A stretch of DNA of 14,848 nt from Rhodococcus sp. (in: high G+C Gram-positive bacteria). GTDB lineage: Bacteria > Actinomycetota > Actinomycetes > Mycobacteriales > Mycobacteriaceae. The translations under genes were made by a program, and so were the position numbers. The notes under the pieces are model-generated. The model had not been told where the DNA came from. It did not search any database and saw nothing but the letters and a program-made list of their open reading frames with translations. Shown one piece after another: positions 1 to 6,518 of the stretch (position 1 is its first letter; each line of letters begins with the position of its first letter). The stretch covers positions 1-14,848 of the forward strand of contig JAAYXN010000305.1 in assembly GCA_012515885.1 (NCBI GenBank), given 5' to 3'.

Positions 1-1140
1 CTTGTTGATGGCGTCCTGGTGGCTGCCGGAGAACGCGGTGTACACCAGGTCGCCGCCGTACGGGTGGCGCTCGGGGACGTTCAACTGGTTGCAGTATTCG
101 ACCGTGCGGCGGATTTCGTCGATGTTCGAGAAGTCGATCTGTGGGTCAACGCCGCGGGTGAACAGGTTCAATCCGAGTGTCACCAGGCACACGTTGCCGG
201 TGTGCTCGCCGTTGCCGAACAGGCAGCCTTCGATGCGGTCCGCACCCGCCTGGTAACCCAGCTCTGCCGCCGCGACACCGGTGCCGCGGTCGTTGTGCGG
301 GTGCAGCGACAGGATGACCGAATCACGCCGCGCCAGGTTGCGGTGCATCCACTCGATCGAGTCCGCGTACACGTTGGGGGTGGCCATCTCGACGGTGGCG
401 GGCAGATTGAGGATCACCGGGTTCTCTGGCGTGGGCTGCAGAATCTCGGTGACGGCGTCACACACTTCTTTGGCGTACGACAATTCGGTGCCGGTGTAAG
501 ACTCGGGGGAGTACTCCCAGCGCCAGTTGGTGTCCGGGTACTTCTTTGCCTCTTCGAGGACCAGCGACGCGGCGTCGGTGGCGATCTTTTTGATCGCATC
601 CTTATCAGCACGGAACACCACGCGGCGCTGCAGCACCGACGTCGAGTTGTAGAAGTGGACGATGACGTTGCGGGCGCCTTCGCACGCTTCGAATGTGCGC
701 TTGATCAGCTCTTCGCGTGACTGCGTCAGTACCTGAATGGTGACGTCGTCGGGGATGGCGTTGTCTTCGATGATTTCGCGGACGAAGTCGAAGTCAGTTT
801 GGCTTGCTGACGGGAAACCGACCTCGATTTCCTTGTAGCCCATCCGGACCAGCAGGTCGAACATGCGGCGCTTACGGGCCGGGCTCATCGGGTCGATCAG
901 GGCTTGGTTGCCGTCACGCAGGTCGACGGCGCACCACTGGGGGGCGCGGTCGATGACCTTGTCAGGCCACGTGCGATCGGGCAGTGAAATCTGCTCGACT
1001 TCCTCCGCGAAAGAGCGGTACCGGAACGTCGGCATGGACGAATTTTTCTGCGTGTTCCACACCGGCTGGTCGGCGGGTGCAGGCTTGCTGGGCGGCGTGG
1101 TGGTGCGTGAGCCGGAAGTGAAAGCGTCAGCAGGGGGCAT
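1..1140 (-). CDS. leuA: 2-isopropylmalate synthase, N-terminal 380 residues (truncated by window edge)
   Basis: LeuA condenses acetyl-CoA with 2-ketoisovalerate in the first committed step of leucine synthesis. I read the frame back from the ATG at 1140-1138; it stays open to base 1, so only the first 380 codons are present. The protein opens with a poorly conserved tail of about 40 residues. A TIM-barrel catalytic domain follows, with the signature DLRDGNQALIDPMSP (about residues 73-87), then EIEVGFPSASQTDF, and the metal-binding HPHNDRG segment near residue 285. The visible part closely follows the mycobacterial LeuA I know and breaks off at DAINK, before the C-terminal regulatory domain that binds leucine. 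An AGGAG motif lies nine bases before the ATG. A long structured leader precedes the gene. Identification is secure; the missing 3' part cannot be judged. Confidence 0.97.
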   Translation of the reverse strand, partial: MPPADAFTSGSRTTTPPSKPAPADQPVWNTQKNSSMPTFRYRSFAEEVEQISLPDRTWPDKVIDRAPQWCAVDLRDGNQALIDPMSPARKRRMFDLLVRMGYKEIEVGFPSASQTDFDFVREIIEDNAIPDDVTIQVLTQSREELIKRTFEACEGARNVIVHFYNSTSVLQRRVVFRADKDAIKKIATDAASLVLEEAKKYPDTNWRWEYSPESYTGTELSYAKEVCDAVTEILQPTPENPVILNLPATVEMATPNVYADSIEWMHRNLARRDSVILSLHPHNDRGTGVAAAELGYQAGADRIEGCLFGNGEHTGNVCLVTLGLNLFTRGVDPQIDFSNIDEIRRTVEYCNQLNVPERHPYGGDLVYTAFSGSHQDAINK

Positions 1141-1182
1141 GGTTGTGAACTCCTAGGAAGCGGACTCCGGTGAGTGGTGAAA

Positions 1183-1237
1183 ACCGTGACTCAAGCTCGG
1201 TAAGCCCTAAAACTCGATTGTCTTTGAGACTGATCGA
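1183..1237 (-). promoter_or_regulatory. Candidate leuA leader pseudoknot (LEU-element-like)
   Basis: In the minus-strand RNA, hairpin A can form between UCGAU (1237-1233) and AUCGA (1218-1214), enclosing CUCAA (1228-1224). Hairpin B can form between ACCG (1201-1198) and CGGU (1186-1183), with UUGAG (1194-1190) in its loop. CUCAA and UUGAG are exactly complementary, so the two loops can pair. Comparative work on actinobacteria has described a conserved pseudoknot, the LEU element, upstream of leuA. Position and architecture here fit it, but I cannot align it to a covariance model. Its role in leucine-responsive control of leuA is inferred. Confidence 0.55.
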
Positions 1238-1246
1238 CCGGCACGC

Positions 1247-1263
1247 AAAACCCCGCGGCGGGG
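1247..1263 (-). terminator. Candidate leuA attenuator (terminator with competing antiterminator)
   Basis: On the minus strand CCCCG-CCG-CGGGG (1263-1251) is followed directly by TTTT (1250-1247), a small intrinsic terminator. Its 5' half, CCCCGCCGC (1263-1255), is also complementary to GCGACGGGG (1289-1281) in eight of nine positions, so an alternative hairpin would prevent the terminator. The upstream arm overlaps the end of the predicted leader peptide. This is the layout of ribosome-mediated attenuation. The stem is short and the U-run is only four bases, so termination may be partial. Confidence 0.5.
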
Positions 1264-1275
1264 AGCCAGCCTAGA

Positions 1276-1317
1276 TCAGGCCCCGTCGCGGCAACCAAGG
1301 AGAAGTGCGCGCTGCAT
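1276..1317 (-). CDS. Predicted leuA leader peptide MQRALLLGCRDGA
   Basis: A 13-codon reading frame in the leuA leader carries three successive leucine codons (CTT CTC CTT) at codons 5-7 and ends in TGA. It begins seven bases after a TAGACT -10 box, so the transcript would start at or next to its ATG and be translated without a Shine-Dalgarno site. The stop codon lies between the two arms of the candidate antiterminator. A ribosome finishing the peptide would cover the upstream arm, whereas one stalled at the first leucine codon would leave it free. Leucine-coding leader peptides are classical attenuation sensors. The peptide is short and the case rests on context, so it is a prediction. Confidence 0.5.
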   Translation of the reverse strand: MQRALLLGCRDGA

Positions 1318-1324
1318 ACGGCCC

Positions 1325-1355
1325 AGTCTACGGCAGGGCGTCGGTGACGCGTCAC
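1325..1355 (-). promoter_or_regulatory. leuA promoter with palindromic operator candidate
   Basis: The -10 box TAGACT (1330-1325, minus strand) matches the actinobacterial TANNNT form and places the transcript start near 1317. The -35 region is not canonical (TGACGC with an 18-base spacer). It lies inside a perfect 12-bp palindrome, GTGACGCGTCAC (1344-1355), which would cover about -27 to -38. A repressor bound there would block RNA polymerase. The half-sites GTGA/TCAC are four bases apart, not six as in CRP/GlxR sites, so that family is an unlikely binder. Confidence 0.5.
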
Positions 1356-1408
1356 GGGGTTCGGTAGATCTGCCCCACATCCTGGCAACCAGCTCGGGTG
1401 GCCGCCGT

Positions 1409-1735
1409 CTAGGGCGCGGCGTCAGCGACGAGGTCACGGTCTTCTTGAGTGACCTCGGCTACGTGCTCGGAGTAGGCCGGGTTCTTTTCCAAGTACTTCG
1501 CGACAAACGAGCAGATCGGCACGATGCGCTTGCCTGATCTGATGGTGTCGACGACAGCCTCTTGAATCAGGGTGCTGCCCAGACCTTGGCCGCCGTACTC
1601 TTCGCCGATCTCGGTGTGGAAGAAGATGCGCCGGTCATCGGAGTCGAGGTATTCCGCGAATCCGGCGATGGCGTCATCGACGTGGATCTCGTAGCGGCGG
1701 ATGGCTTCAGCGTGAGCAACACTAATGTCGGTCAT
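1409..1735 (-). CDS. Small GNAT-fold N-acetyltransferase (YjdJ/NATD1-like)
   Basis: This is a 108-residue single-domain protein. It contains EEYGGQGLGSTLIQEAV (about residues 45-61), the acetyl-CoA pyrophosphate-binding motif A of GNAT enzymes. This is followed by IVPICSFVAKYLEKNPAY (71-88), which is typical of the minimal YjdJ/NATD1-type GNAT family (COG2388). The early part, with YEIHVDDAIAGFAEY and FFHTEIG, supplies the core strands. Length fits the family, and the substrate is unknown. The start at 1735 has GGAGG only one base upstream, too close for normal use. A CATAGT box (1747-1742) six bases before the ATG suggests leaderless translation instead. The gene sits between lysR and leuA on the same strand, but its own promoter and the leuA promoter argue against a simple operon. 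Confidence 0.85.
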   Translation of the reverse strand: MTDISVAHAEAIRRYEIHVDDAIAGFAEYLDSDDRRIFFHTEIGEEYGGQGLGSTLIQEAVVDTIRSGKRIVPICSFVAKYLEKNPAYSEHVAEVTQEDRDLVADAAP

Positions 1736-1741
1736 TCCTCC

Positions 1742-1747
1742 ACTATG
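1742..1747 (-). promoter_or_regulatory. -10 box of the GNAT gene (leaderless type)
   Basis: CATAGT on the minus strand ends six bases before the ATG, so transcription would begin at or beside the start codon. No convincing -35 box is visible. The spacing agrees with other leaderless genes in this window. Confidence 0.4.
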
Positions 1748-1796
1748 CCGCAGCCGTGAGCGTGTGGCACGTCAGAAGACGTCGGCGTGGATGCCG

Positions 1797-2741
1797 CTAC
1801 AGTCCGGGAGCTTGTTCGCTGCCCAGTCCCAGGTCATTGGCGGCTTGCCGGAGCGCAGCGATCACCAGTTTGATCGATTCACGAGGCTCACCGGTGGCGT
1901 GGTGAGCCACCGACACCGTGCGGAAGAACGGGTCTTCCAGCGGCACGATGTTGATGTCTTCAGGAATCAGCGACAAACCTAAATCGGAGACCAGGGTGAC
2001 GCCCATCCCGGACGCCACCATCGACAACGCCGTCGCCTGCTCGCCCACTTCATGTTTGATCTTCGGATCGAAACCCGCTTCTTGGCAGGCTTGACGTGCG
2101 GCCCGGCCGAAGTGTGACCGTGGCCCCGCCAAAATCCAATGAAGGTGCGCCAGGTCAGCGAGGGCAATCGAGATGGTTCCCGGCCCCAGACGCGGCGTCA
2201 GTAACTCTGGTGGCAGCGCCGCATACATGCGTTCGCGGGCGATCACTGATCGAGTCAGCAGCGGATCCCACGGCATCGGATAGTTCGAGTAGTCGATAAC
2301 AAACGAAAAATCGAGGGCACCATCGCGCACCGCCCCGGCAGTGTCCTCAGGTGCAAGCTCTCGGGTGCGGACGTCGATCTCCGGGTTCTCCGCATCCAAA
2401 ATCGCGAGAGCAGGCGGCAGCAACCCGGCCGCCACCGACGCCCACACCCCGGCAGTGAGCCGGGCCGCGACCCCGCTGCGTGCCGTCTCTATCGCCACCG
2501 CCGCGCGGTCGACCGCAGTGAGGATCTCGTCGGCATGCTCGGCGAGCACCACCCCCGCCTCCGTGAAGATCATGCGACGACCCCGCTTCTCAAAAAGTTG
2601 AGTGCCGGTGTCACGTTCAAGGAGAGCCAACTGCTGCGAGACCGCGGAGACCGTGTAGTTCAACGACTCCGCGGCAGCCGTGACCGTGCCGCGACGTCTC
2701 AACTCGCGCAGCAGCTTTAGCCGGTGCAGCGACAGCTCCAT
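1797..2741 (-). CDS. LysR-family transcriptional regulator
   Basis: This 314-residue protein has normal LysR length. The N-terminal winged helix-turn-helix is clear: RRRGTVTAAAESLNYTVSAV (about 16-35), then QQLALLERDTGTQLFEKRGRRMIFTEAG with the usual wing. A linker helix runs to about residue 88, followed by an effector-binding domain of two alpha/beta lobes to about 295. The ATG at 2741 gives the standard LysR opening and has no Shine-Dalgarno site. It diverges from the amino acid dehydrogenase across 192 bases, the usual layout for a LysR protein that controls its neighbour and itself. The inducer is unknown. An amino acid or keto acid would suit the partner enzyme, but that is inference. 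Confidence 0.93.
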   Translation of the reverse strand: MELSLHRLKLLRELRRRGTVTAAAESLNYTVSAVSQQLALLERDTGTQLFEKRGRRMIFTEAGVVLAEHADEILTAVDRAAVAIETARSGVAARLTAGVWASVAAGLLPPALAILDAENPEIDVRTRELAPEDTAGAVRDGALDFSFVIDYSNYPMPWDPLLTRSVIARERMYAALPPELLTPRLGPGTISIALADLAHLHWILAGPRSHFGRAARQACQEAGFDPKIKHEVGEQATALSMVASGMGVTLVSDLGLSLIPEDINIVPLEDPFFRTVSVAHHATGEPRESIKLVIAALRQAANDLGLGSEQAPGL

Positions 2742-2750
2742 GATCGAACG

Positions 2751-2781
2751 ATATTGCCCAGCGGCGTTCCCCGCTGGGAAC
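2751..2781 (-). promoter_or_regulatory. lysR promoter region with overlapping inverted repeats
   Basis: On the minus strand a CAATAT -10-like box (2756-2751) lies nine bases before the lysR ATG. Directly upstream are two nested inverted repeats that cannot form together: CCCAGCGG/CCGCTGGG (2757-2764 and 2771-2778) and GTTCCC/GGGAAC (2766-2771 and 2776-2781). They fall in the spacer and -35 zone, a typical position for an autoregulatory operator. Confidence 0.4.
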
Positions 2782-2857
2782 CGTCCATTGTTTGTGAACG
2801 AAACCGTCCGCGAACTCTAACTGGACGCCCACAAAAATAGCCCGCATCCTGCATATA

Positions 2858-2879
2858 CGACGTCAAACACCAGACGTCG
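2858..2879. promoter_or_regulatory. Inverted repeat CGACGTC-N8-GACGTCG, candidate operator
   Basis: Two perfect 7-bp arms (2858-2864 and 2873-2879) lie between lysR and the dehydrogenase, 55-76 bases before the dehydrogenase ATG. The 22-bp site is the size of a dimer-bound operator. It could be the LysR site activating the dehydrogenase, although it does not clearly fit the T-N11-A motif. Confidence 0.35.
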
Positions 2880-2933
2880 CAAGAAACCGAGACCCCGTAA
2901 CCATCGATCAGTTGAGTGCAGGAGGAGAGCGAA

Positions 2934-4199
2934 ATGACTGTGGCAGATCACCCCCTGCACGGAGGTGGCGACGTTGTCGCCACCGCACCAGCGTTGCCGA
3001 CCGCACTGCCGGTTCCGGTTACGGAACAGTTGGTGCCCGCCCCGCGCCGACACGAGCCGGTGATGCGTCTGGAATGGACGGACTACGAGACAGAAGCGCG
3101 TGGCTACCTCGTCGTCGACACGCTGCTGTCCGGCCTGGCAACGGGCGGCACCCGGATGCGTAAGGGCTGCACCATGAGTGAGGTCGAGGACCTTGCACGC
3201 GGAATGTCCGCGAAAACGGCGACGTTCGATTTGCCGATCGGTGGCGCCAAGGGCGGCATCGATTTCGATCCCAAAGATCCACGCGCGGTGGACGTCCTCA
3301 CCCGTTTCGCTGACGCCATGCGTCCGTTCCTGGACCGGCACTGGGTTACGGCCGAAGACCTCGGAGTTCCCCAACACCTGATTGATGACGTGTTTGCGCG
3401 GTTGGGGATGCGCCAGTCGTATCACGCAGCGATTGAACGTTCCAGCAACCCGGAGGCGACGACCGAACGCGTCATGGCGGGGCTGTGTGCGCAGGCTGAC
3501 GGCGGACTACTCGGCGACGTTATCGGTGGTTACGGCGTCGCACACGCTGCGTTGGCTGCGGCCGCCACTTGGAAGTGGGCGATCCCCGAGACGACGGTGG
3601 CCATCCAGGGCGTCGGAACGATGGGTGGGGCCGCAGCTTGGTACCTGCATGACGCGGGAATGAAGATCGTGGCGATCGCGGACGCAGCCGGCACTCTCTT
3701 CGACCCGCACGGCCTCGACATCCCCGCGCTCCTGGAGACCCGCGACGCGTACGGCGAAGTGGATCGCACTCAGGTTCCCGCACATGTCCAGCAGCTACCC
3801 CGCGACGCCGTCCTGGCAACAGTGGTCGACGTCCTCATTCCCGCCGCCGTGTCGTACGCACTGCGCGGCGACAACTGCGCCGACGTCCAAGCGCGCGTCA
3901 TCGTGGAGGCGGCCAACGCGGCCACCACTGCCGACGCGGAACTGGATTTGACGGCGCGCGGTGTGGCGATCCTCCCGGATTTCGTGGCCAACGCGGGCGC
4001 TGTCGCGTGGGCCTGGTGGCTGCTGCTCGGCGAGGTCGGCGACAACCCGGACGAGTCGTTTGACCGGCTGCGTGACGAAATGACAGCGAAGGTCACGGCT
4101 CTGCTGGAGTCGTGGACACCAGACGCGGGCCCGATCCGCTGGATTGCCGCACAGCAGGCAGGCCGGGGCCGGGTCGCTGTCCCGATCCACGTGCCGTAA
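2934..4199 (+). CDS. Glu/Leu/Phe/Val-family amino acid dehydrogenase
   Basis: The 421-residue enzyme oxidatively deaminates an amino acid to its 2-keto acid with NAD(P)+, or the reverse. Residues 45-165 form the dimerisation/catalytic domain: GGTRMRKG (71-78), MSAK with K94, and PIGGAKGGI with catalytic K106. The AED segment at 141-142 sits where the family keeps its proton-relay aspartate. The Rossmann domain starts near 195, with the dinucleotide loop QGVGTMGG (225-232). The C-terminal PDFVANAGAV is also typical. PIGGAKGGI points to glutamate dehydrogenase, while GGTRM recalls leucine/phenylalanine dehydrogenases, so the substrate is left open. An N-terminal tail of about 40 residues, rich in Ala, Pro and Val, is extra. 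I chose the ATG at 2934 because AGGAGG lies just before it; an in-frame GTG at 2916 overlaps that site. Confidence 0.9.
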   Translation: MTVADHPLHGGGDVVATAPALPTALPVPVTEQLVPAPRRHEPVMRLEWTDYETEARGYLVVDTLLSGLATGGTRMRKGCTMSEVEDLARGMSAKTATFDLPIGGAKGGIDFDPKDPRAVDVLTRFADAMRPFLDRHWVTAEDLGVPQHLIDDVFARLGMRQSYHAAIERSSNPEATTERVMAGLCAQADGGLLGDVIGGYGVAHAALAAAATWKWAIPETTVAIQGVGTMGGAAAWYLHDAGMKIVAIADAAGTLFDPHGLDIPALLETRDAYGEVDRTQVPAHVQQLPRDAVLATVVDVLIPAAVSYALRGDNCADVQARVIVEAANAATTADAELDLTARGVAILPDFVANAGAVAWAWWLLLGEVGDNPDESFDRLRDEMTAKVTALLESWTPDAGPIRWIAAQQAGRGRVAVPIHVP

Positions 4200-4216
4200 G
4201 CACTCCTCAACAAACG

Positions 4217-4256
4217 CGAAGGTCGTGTGTCCCGAGAGCGGGACACACGACCTTCG
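4217..4256. terminator. Bidirectional hairpin terminator between convergent genes
   Basis: A perfect 18-bp stem (4217-4234 and 4239-4256) closes an AGAG loop, 17 bases after the dehydrogenase stop and 8 bases before the hydrolase stop. The minus-strand exit is T-rich (CGTTTGTTG), and the plus-strand exit is not. The hairpin probably serves both genes. Confidence 0.85.
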
Positions 4257-4264
4257 TCATGGTG

Positions 4265-6298
4265 TTAACCCGGGATGCGGCCCACAACGGGGACGGTGAC
4301 AAAGCTCGGTCGGGCCGGGTCGAGTTCGAGATGTTGCGGACGCAGCTGGGACTCGTTGAGCAGTGGCCGCAGCGGAAGTCCCTTCGGGAAATTCGCGGCA
4401 TACACATCGACGCGGAGACGATGCCCCGGCTGCAACACCGCTGCGGTGGCGGTGAGCCCCAGGTTCAGCGTGGTGGGTTCGCCAGGAACAAGTGGCTGGC
4501 GGGTGGCCAACGTGAGTACATGATGCGGCGCCACCAGATCACCGTTGCTTGCCCGCACACTCTGGGATTCATCGACCGCGCGCACCGACGCCATCAACTG
4601 GCCGGAACTCACAACCCGAGATGTGCCGTCGGGTGCGACGTCGTTGACCGTCGCCGTCCAATAGCCGTCGGTGACGTCATGGACGGTATTGAGTTCGAGT
4701 CCGATCCGCCCAGAAATCTGGGTTGGTTCGGCAACGGGAGCGCTGGTGAACGTCAACGCGCCCAGTTCTGAGATGCGCGAATCTTTGCCGCACGCGTCCA
4801 CGATGCCGATGATGCCGACGGTTTGTTGCGCACTGTCACGTGAGCACACGGTGCTCAGTCCCGGTGCGATCGTCAGCCGTGCCGGATCGCCGGGCGCGGA
4901 GGCGAGGGAGCCGTCATGCACGGTCAGCGGCGCGGTGCCACTCGATGCCGCGGACAGGTACATGCGCTGGTATTCGGTTCCTGCCAGCGGATATTGGGAG
5001 CTGGTGACCCAACCCCCGCCCTGTTCAAAGACGGTGACGGGCCCGAAGTTCTCGATGCCGTTGTCGATGCCTTTCAGCCACTTGTCGAACCACGCGTGCT
5101 GGATCGAATCGAGACGTGGCGGGGCCGCGGGCTGACCGAGACCGGCACCGATCGTCAGGTGGTACCACTCGCCCATCAGCAGTTGCTTCTGTCCGGGAGG
5201 CAGCGGAATGTCCTCGTAGATTCCGACCTGCGAGTTGGTGAACAGGTCATGCCAGCCGCCCACCACAAACGTTGGGATATCGACATTCGACGACGCGGTC
5301 AGCATGTCGTTCCGGATGGAGCTGGAGTCGTCGAGCATCGCCGTCAAATGCGGCGGTATGTCGTCGACGGTGGGGGTCACGAGCGCTGCGAGGAGCAGTT
5401 CGAAGAAGACAAGCGGATGCTCAACGCGGCTCGCGAGCCACGCCCAGTCGAAGGTGCCGGTGGCGATCGAATGCAGATCCGGGGCCATTTTGAGGGTGTT
5501 GACCAGGGTCAGCCACATCGGGAGGAATCCGATGCCGACGGTTCCGCCAGGTGCGATGACGTCACGCATCAAATCCTGGGACGGCACGATGGGGAAAATC
5601 GCTTCGAGCCCTTCGGGGCGTTTGGATGCCGCTTGGACCTGGTTGATCGCTGAGTACGACATGCCGCTCATTCCGAGCGTGCCGTTGGACCATGGTTGCT
5701 GGCGGGACCACTCCAGTACTTCGAGGGTGTCGAGCTGTTCGCGAGCCTGGAAAACTTGCCATTCGCCCTGTGAGAAGCCGGTTCCGCGGACGTCGACGAC
5801 TACCTGGGTGTAGCCGCTGCGGATGAGGTTGCGGTCAACGGCGAAACTGCGGGGAGTGCCGCTGTCGATGAAATTGGCGAGGTCGCTGAGTCCGGAAAGC
5901 CCGACCATGGAGAAGTCTGCGCGGCCGGCGAGGGTCATCACTGCATCGGAGAGGACGGGGATCGACATCGCCGACTCGGCGATCATCGACACCAGTTTGG
6001 TGTAGGGCGTGAGGTTGACGATCGTCGGAAGCGGCTCGTCGACGATGTGTCCCTGCGCGTCGATCGGGCGGTAGACGTTCGCTTTAAGGACGACGCCGTC
6101 GCTCATTGTGATGGGCACATCCCACGTGATGTGGACGTCCGGATAGATCGGCGGTGAGGTGGCTGGGGGCTCCCAGTGCGGGGCTGCTGCCGCGGTGGGC
6201 GCGGCGCTGAGGGTGCCGACAGCGACCAGTGCCGCGGCCACGATCCCGGCGCCGAGACGGCGTGTCACCCATCCACGCGAAGAGTTCCGCAAGCCCAT
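4265..6298 (-). CDS. Exported CocE/NonD-family (X-Pro dipeptidyl-peptidase-like) hydrolase
   Basis: This 677-residue serine hydrolase has an N-terminal export signal. Residues 1-39 hold a basic segment (RGWVTRRLGAG), a hydrophobic core and an AxA-type cleavage site near SAAPTAAAAP. The alpha/beta-hydrolase domain follows, with VVDVRGTGFSQGEW (167-180), nucleophile S214 in SGMSYSA, acid D351 in VVGGWHDLF, and base H380 in GEWYHLTIG. HAWFDKWLKGIDNG (401-414) leads into the C-terminal beta-sandwich of CocE and X-Pro peptidases. The usual GxSYxG reads GMSYSA, with the last glycine replaced. Family members cleave esters, acyl bonds or dipeptides, and the substrate here is unknown. Secretion suggests action on the envelope or on external compounds. 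GGAGG lies four bases before the ATG. The twin arginine alone is not enough to call Tat export. Confidence 0.9.
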   Translation of the reverse strand: MGLRNSSRGWVTRRLGAGIVAAALVAVGTLSAAPTAAAAPHWEPPATSPPIYPDVHITWDVPITMSDGVVLKANVYRPIDAQGHIVDEPLPTIVNLTPYTKLVSMIAESAMSIPVLSDAVMTLAGRADFSMVGLSGLSDLANFIDSGTPRSFAVDRNLIRSGYTQVVVDVRGTGFSQGEWQVFQAREQLDTLEVLEWSRQQPWSNGTLGMSGMSYSAINQVQAASKRPEGLEAIFPIVPSQDLMRDVIAPGGTVGIGFLPMWLTLVNTLKMAPDLHSIATGTFDWAWLASRVEHPLVFFELLLAALVTPTVDDIPPHLTAMLDDSSSIRNDMLTASSNVDIPTFVVGGWHDLFTNSQVGIYEDIPLPPGQKQLLMGEWYHLTIGAGLGQPAAPPRLDSIQHAWFDKWLKGIDNGIENFGPVTVFEQGGGWVTSSQYPLAGTEYQRMYLSAASSGTAPLTVHDGSLASAPGDPARLTIAPGLSTVCSRDSAQQTVGIIGIVDACGKDSRISELGALTFTSAPVAEPTQISGRIGLELNTVHDVTDGYWTATVNDVAPDGTSRVVSSGQLMASVRAVDESQSVRASNGDLVAPHHVLTLATRQPLVPGEPTTLNLGLTATAAVLQPGHRLRVDVYAANFPKGLPLRPLLNESQLRPQHLELDPARPSFVTVPVVGRIPG

Positions 6299-6392
6299 GA
6301 GGCCTCCACATCATCCGGGTGCACCCCATCTAGGCGGCGCCGCGAGTTCCCGTGAATCAGGCAAGCGCCGGTTCACTTTGTGCGGGACAGTA

Positions 6393-6436
6393 ATTTGAAT
6401 CACAATCAAATTCAAATGAGAGCTAGATAACTCTCA
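6393..6436. promoter_or_regulatory. AT-rich control region with two abutting inverted repeats
   Basis: ATTTGAAT-N9-ATTCAAAT (6393-6417) is followed at once by TGAGAG-N8-CTCTCA (6417-6436), the two sharing base 6417. The block is much richer in A and T than its surroundings. It lies in the 220-base gap between the divergent hydrolase and lipoprotein genes, 95 bases from the hydrolase ATG and 83 from the lipoprotein ATG. Both repeats have the size of dimeric repressor sites (TetR or MarR type), but no regulator gene adjoins. The rest of the gap shows only the lipoprotein -10 box. Confidence 0.4.
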
Positions 6437-6482
6437 AATGTGTTGCGGCAGTTCGCTGTCGCGGACGGCTCGGCGCGCCGCC

Positions 6483-6488
6483 TACGAT
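6483..6488 (+). promoter_or_regulatory. -10 box of the lipoprotein gene
   Basis: TACGAT fits TANNNT and would give a 5' leader of about 24 bases that includes the AAGGGG ribosome-binding site. No recognisable -35 box is seen. Confidence 0.4.
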
Positions 6489-6518
6489 CAGCCACACATC
6501 AGAAGAAGGGGCGGGAAC

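Noticed and set aside
19..720. A 233-codon plus-strand frame at the window start
   Set aside because: It lies opposite leuA, whose protein sequence is strongly conserved on the minus strand.
1141..1330. T-box riboswitch for leuA
   Set aside because: I found no T-box consensus or specifier-loop arrangement. The leader-peptide and pseudoknot readings fit better.
1344..1355. CRP/GlxR site at the leuA promoter
   Set aside because: GTGA and TCAC are separated by four bases instead of the six needed.
1191..1388. A 65-codon minus-strand frame inside the leuA leader
   Set aside because: It begins upstream of the likely transcript start and overlaps the leader RNA structures in another frame from the leucine peptide. 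There is no sign of selection on its sequence.
1768..1781. Hairpin ACGTC-AGAA-GACGT as terminator after lysR
   Set aside because: The stem has only five base pairs and no T-run on the minus strand.
2916..2933. Upstream GTG start for the dehydrogenase
   Set aside because: It would translate through the strong AGGAGG site that serves the ATG at 2934.
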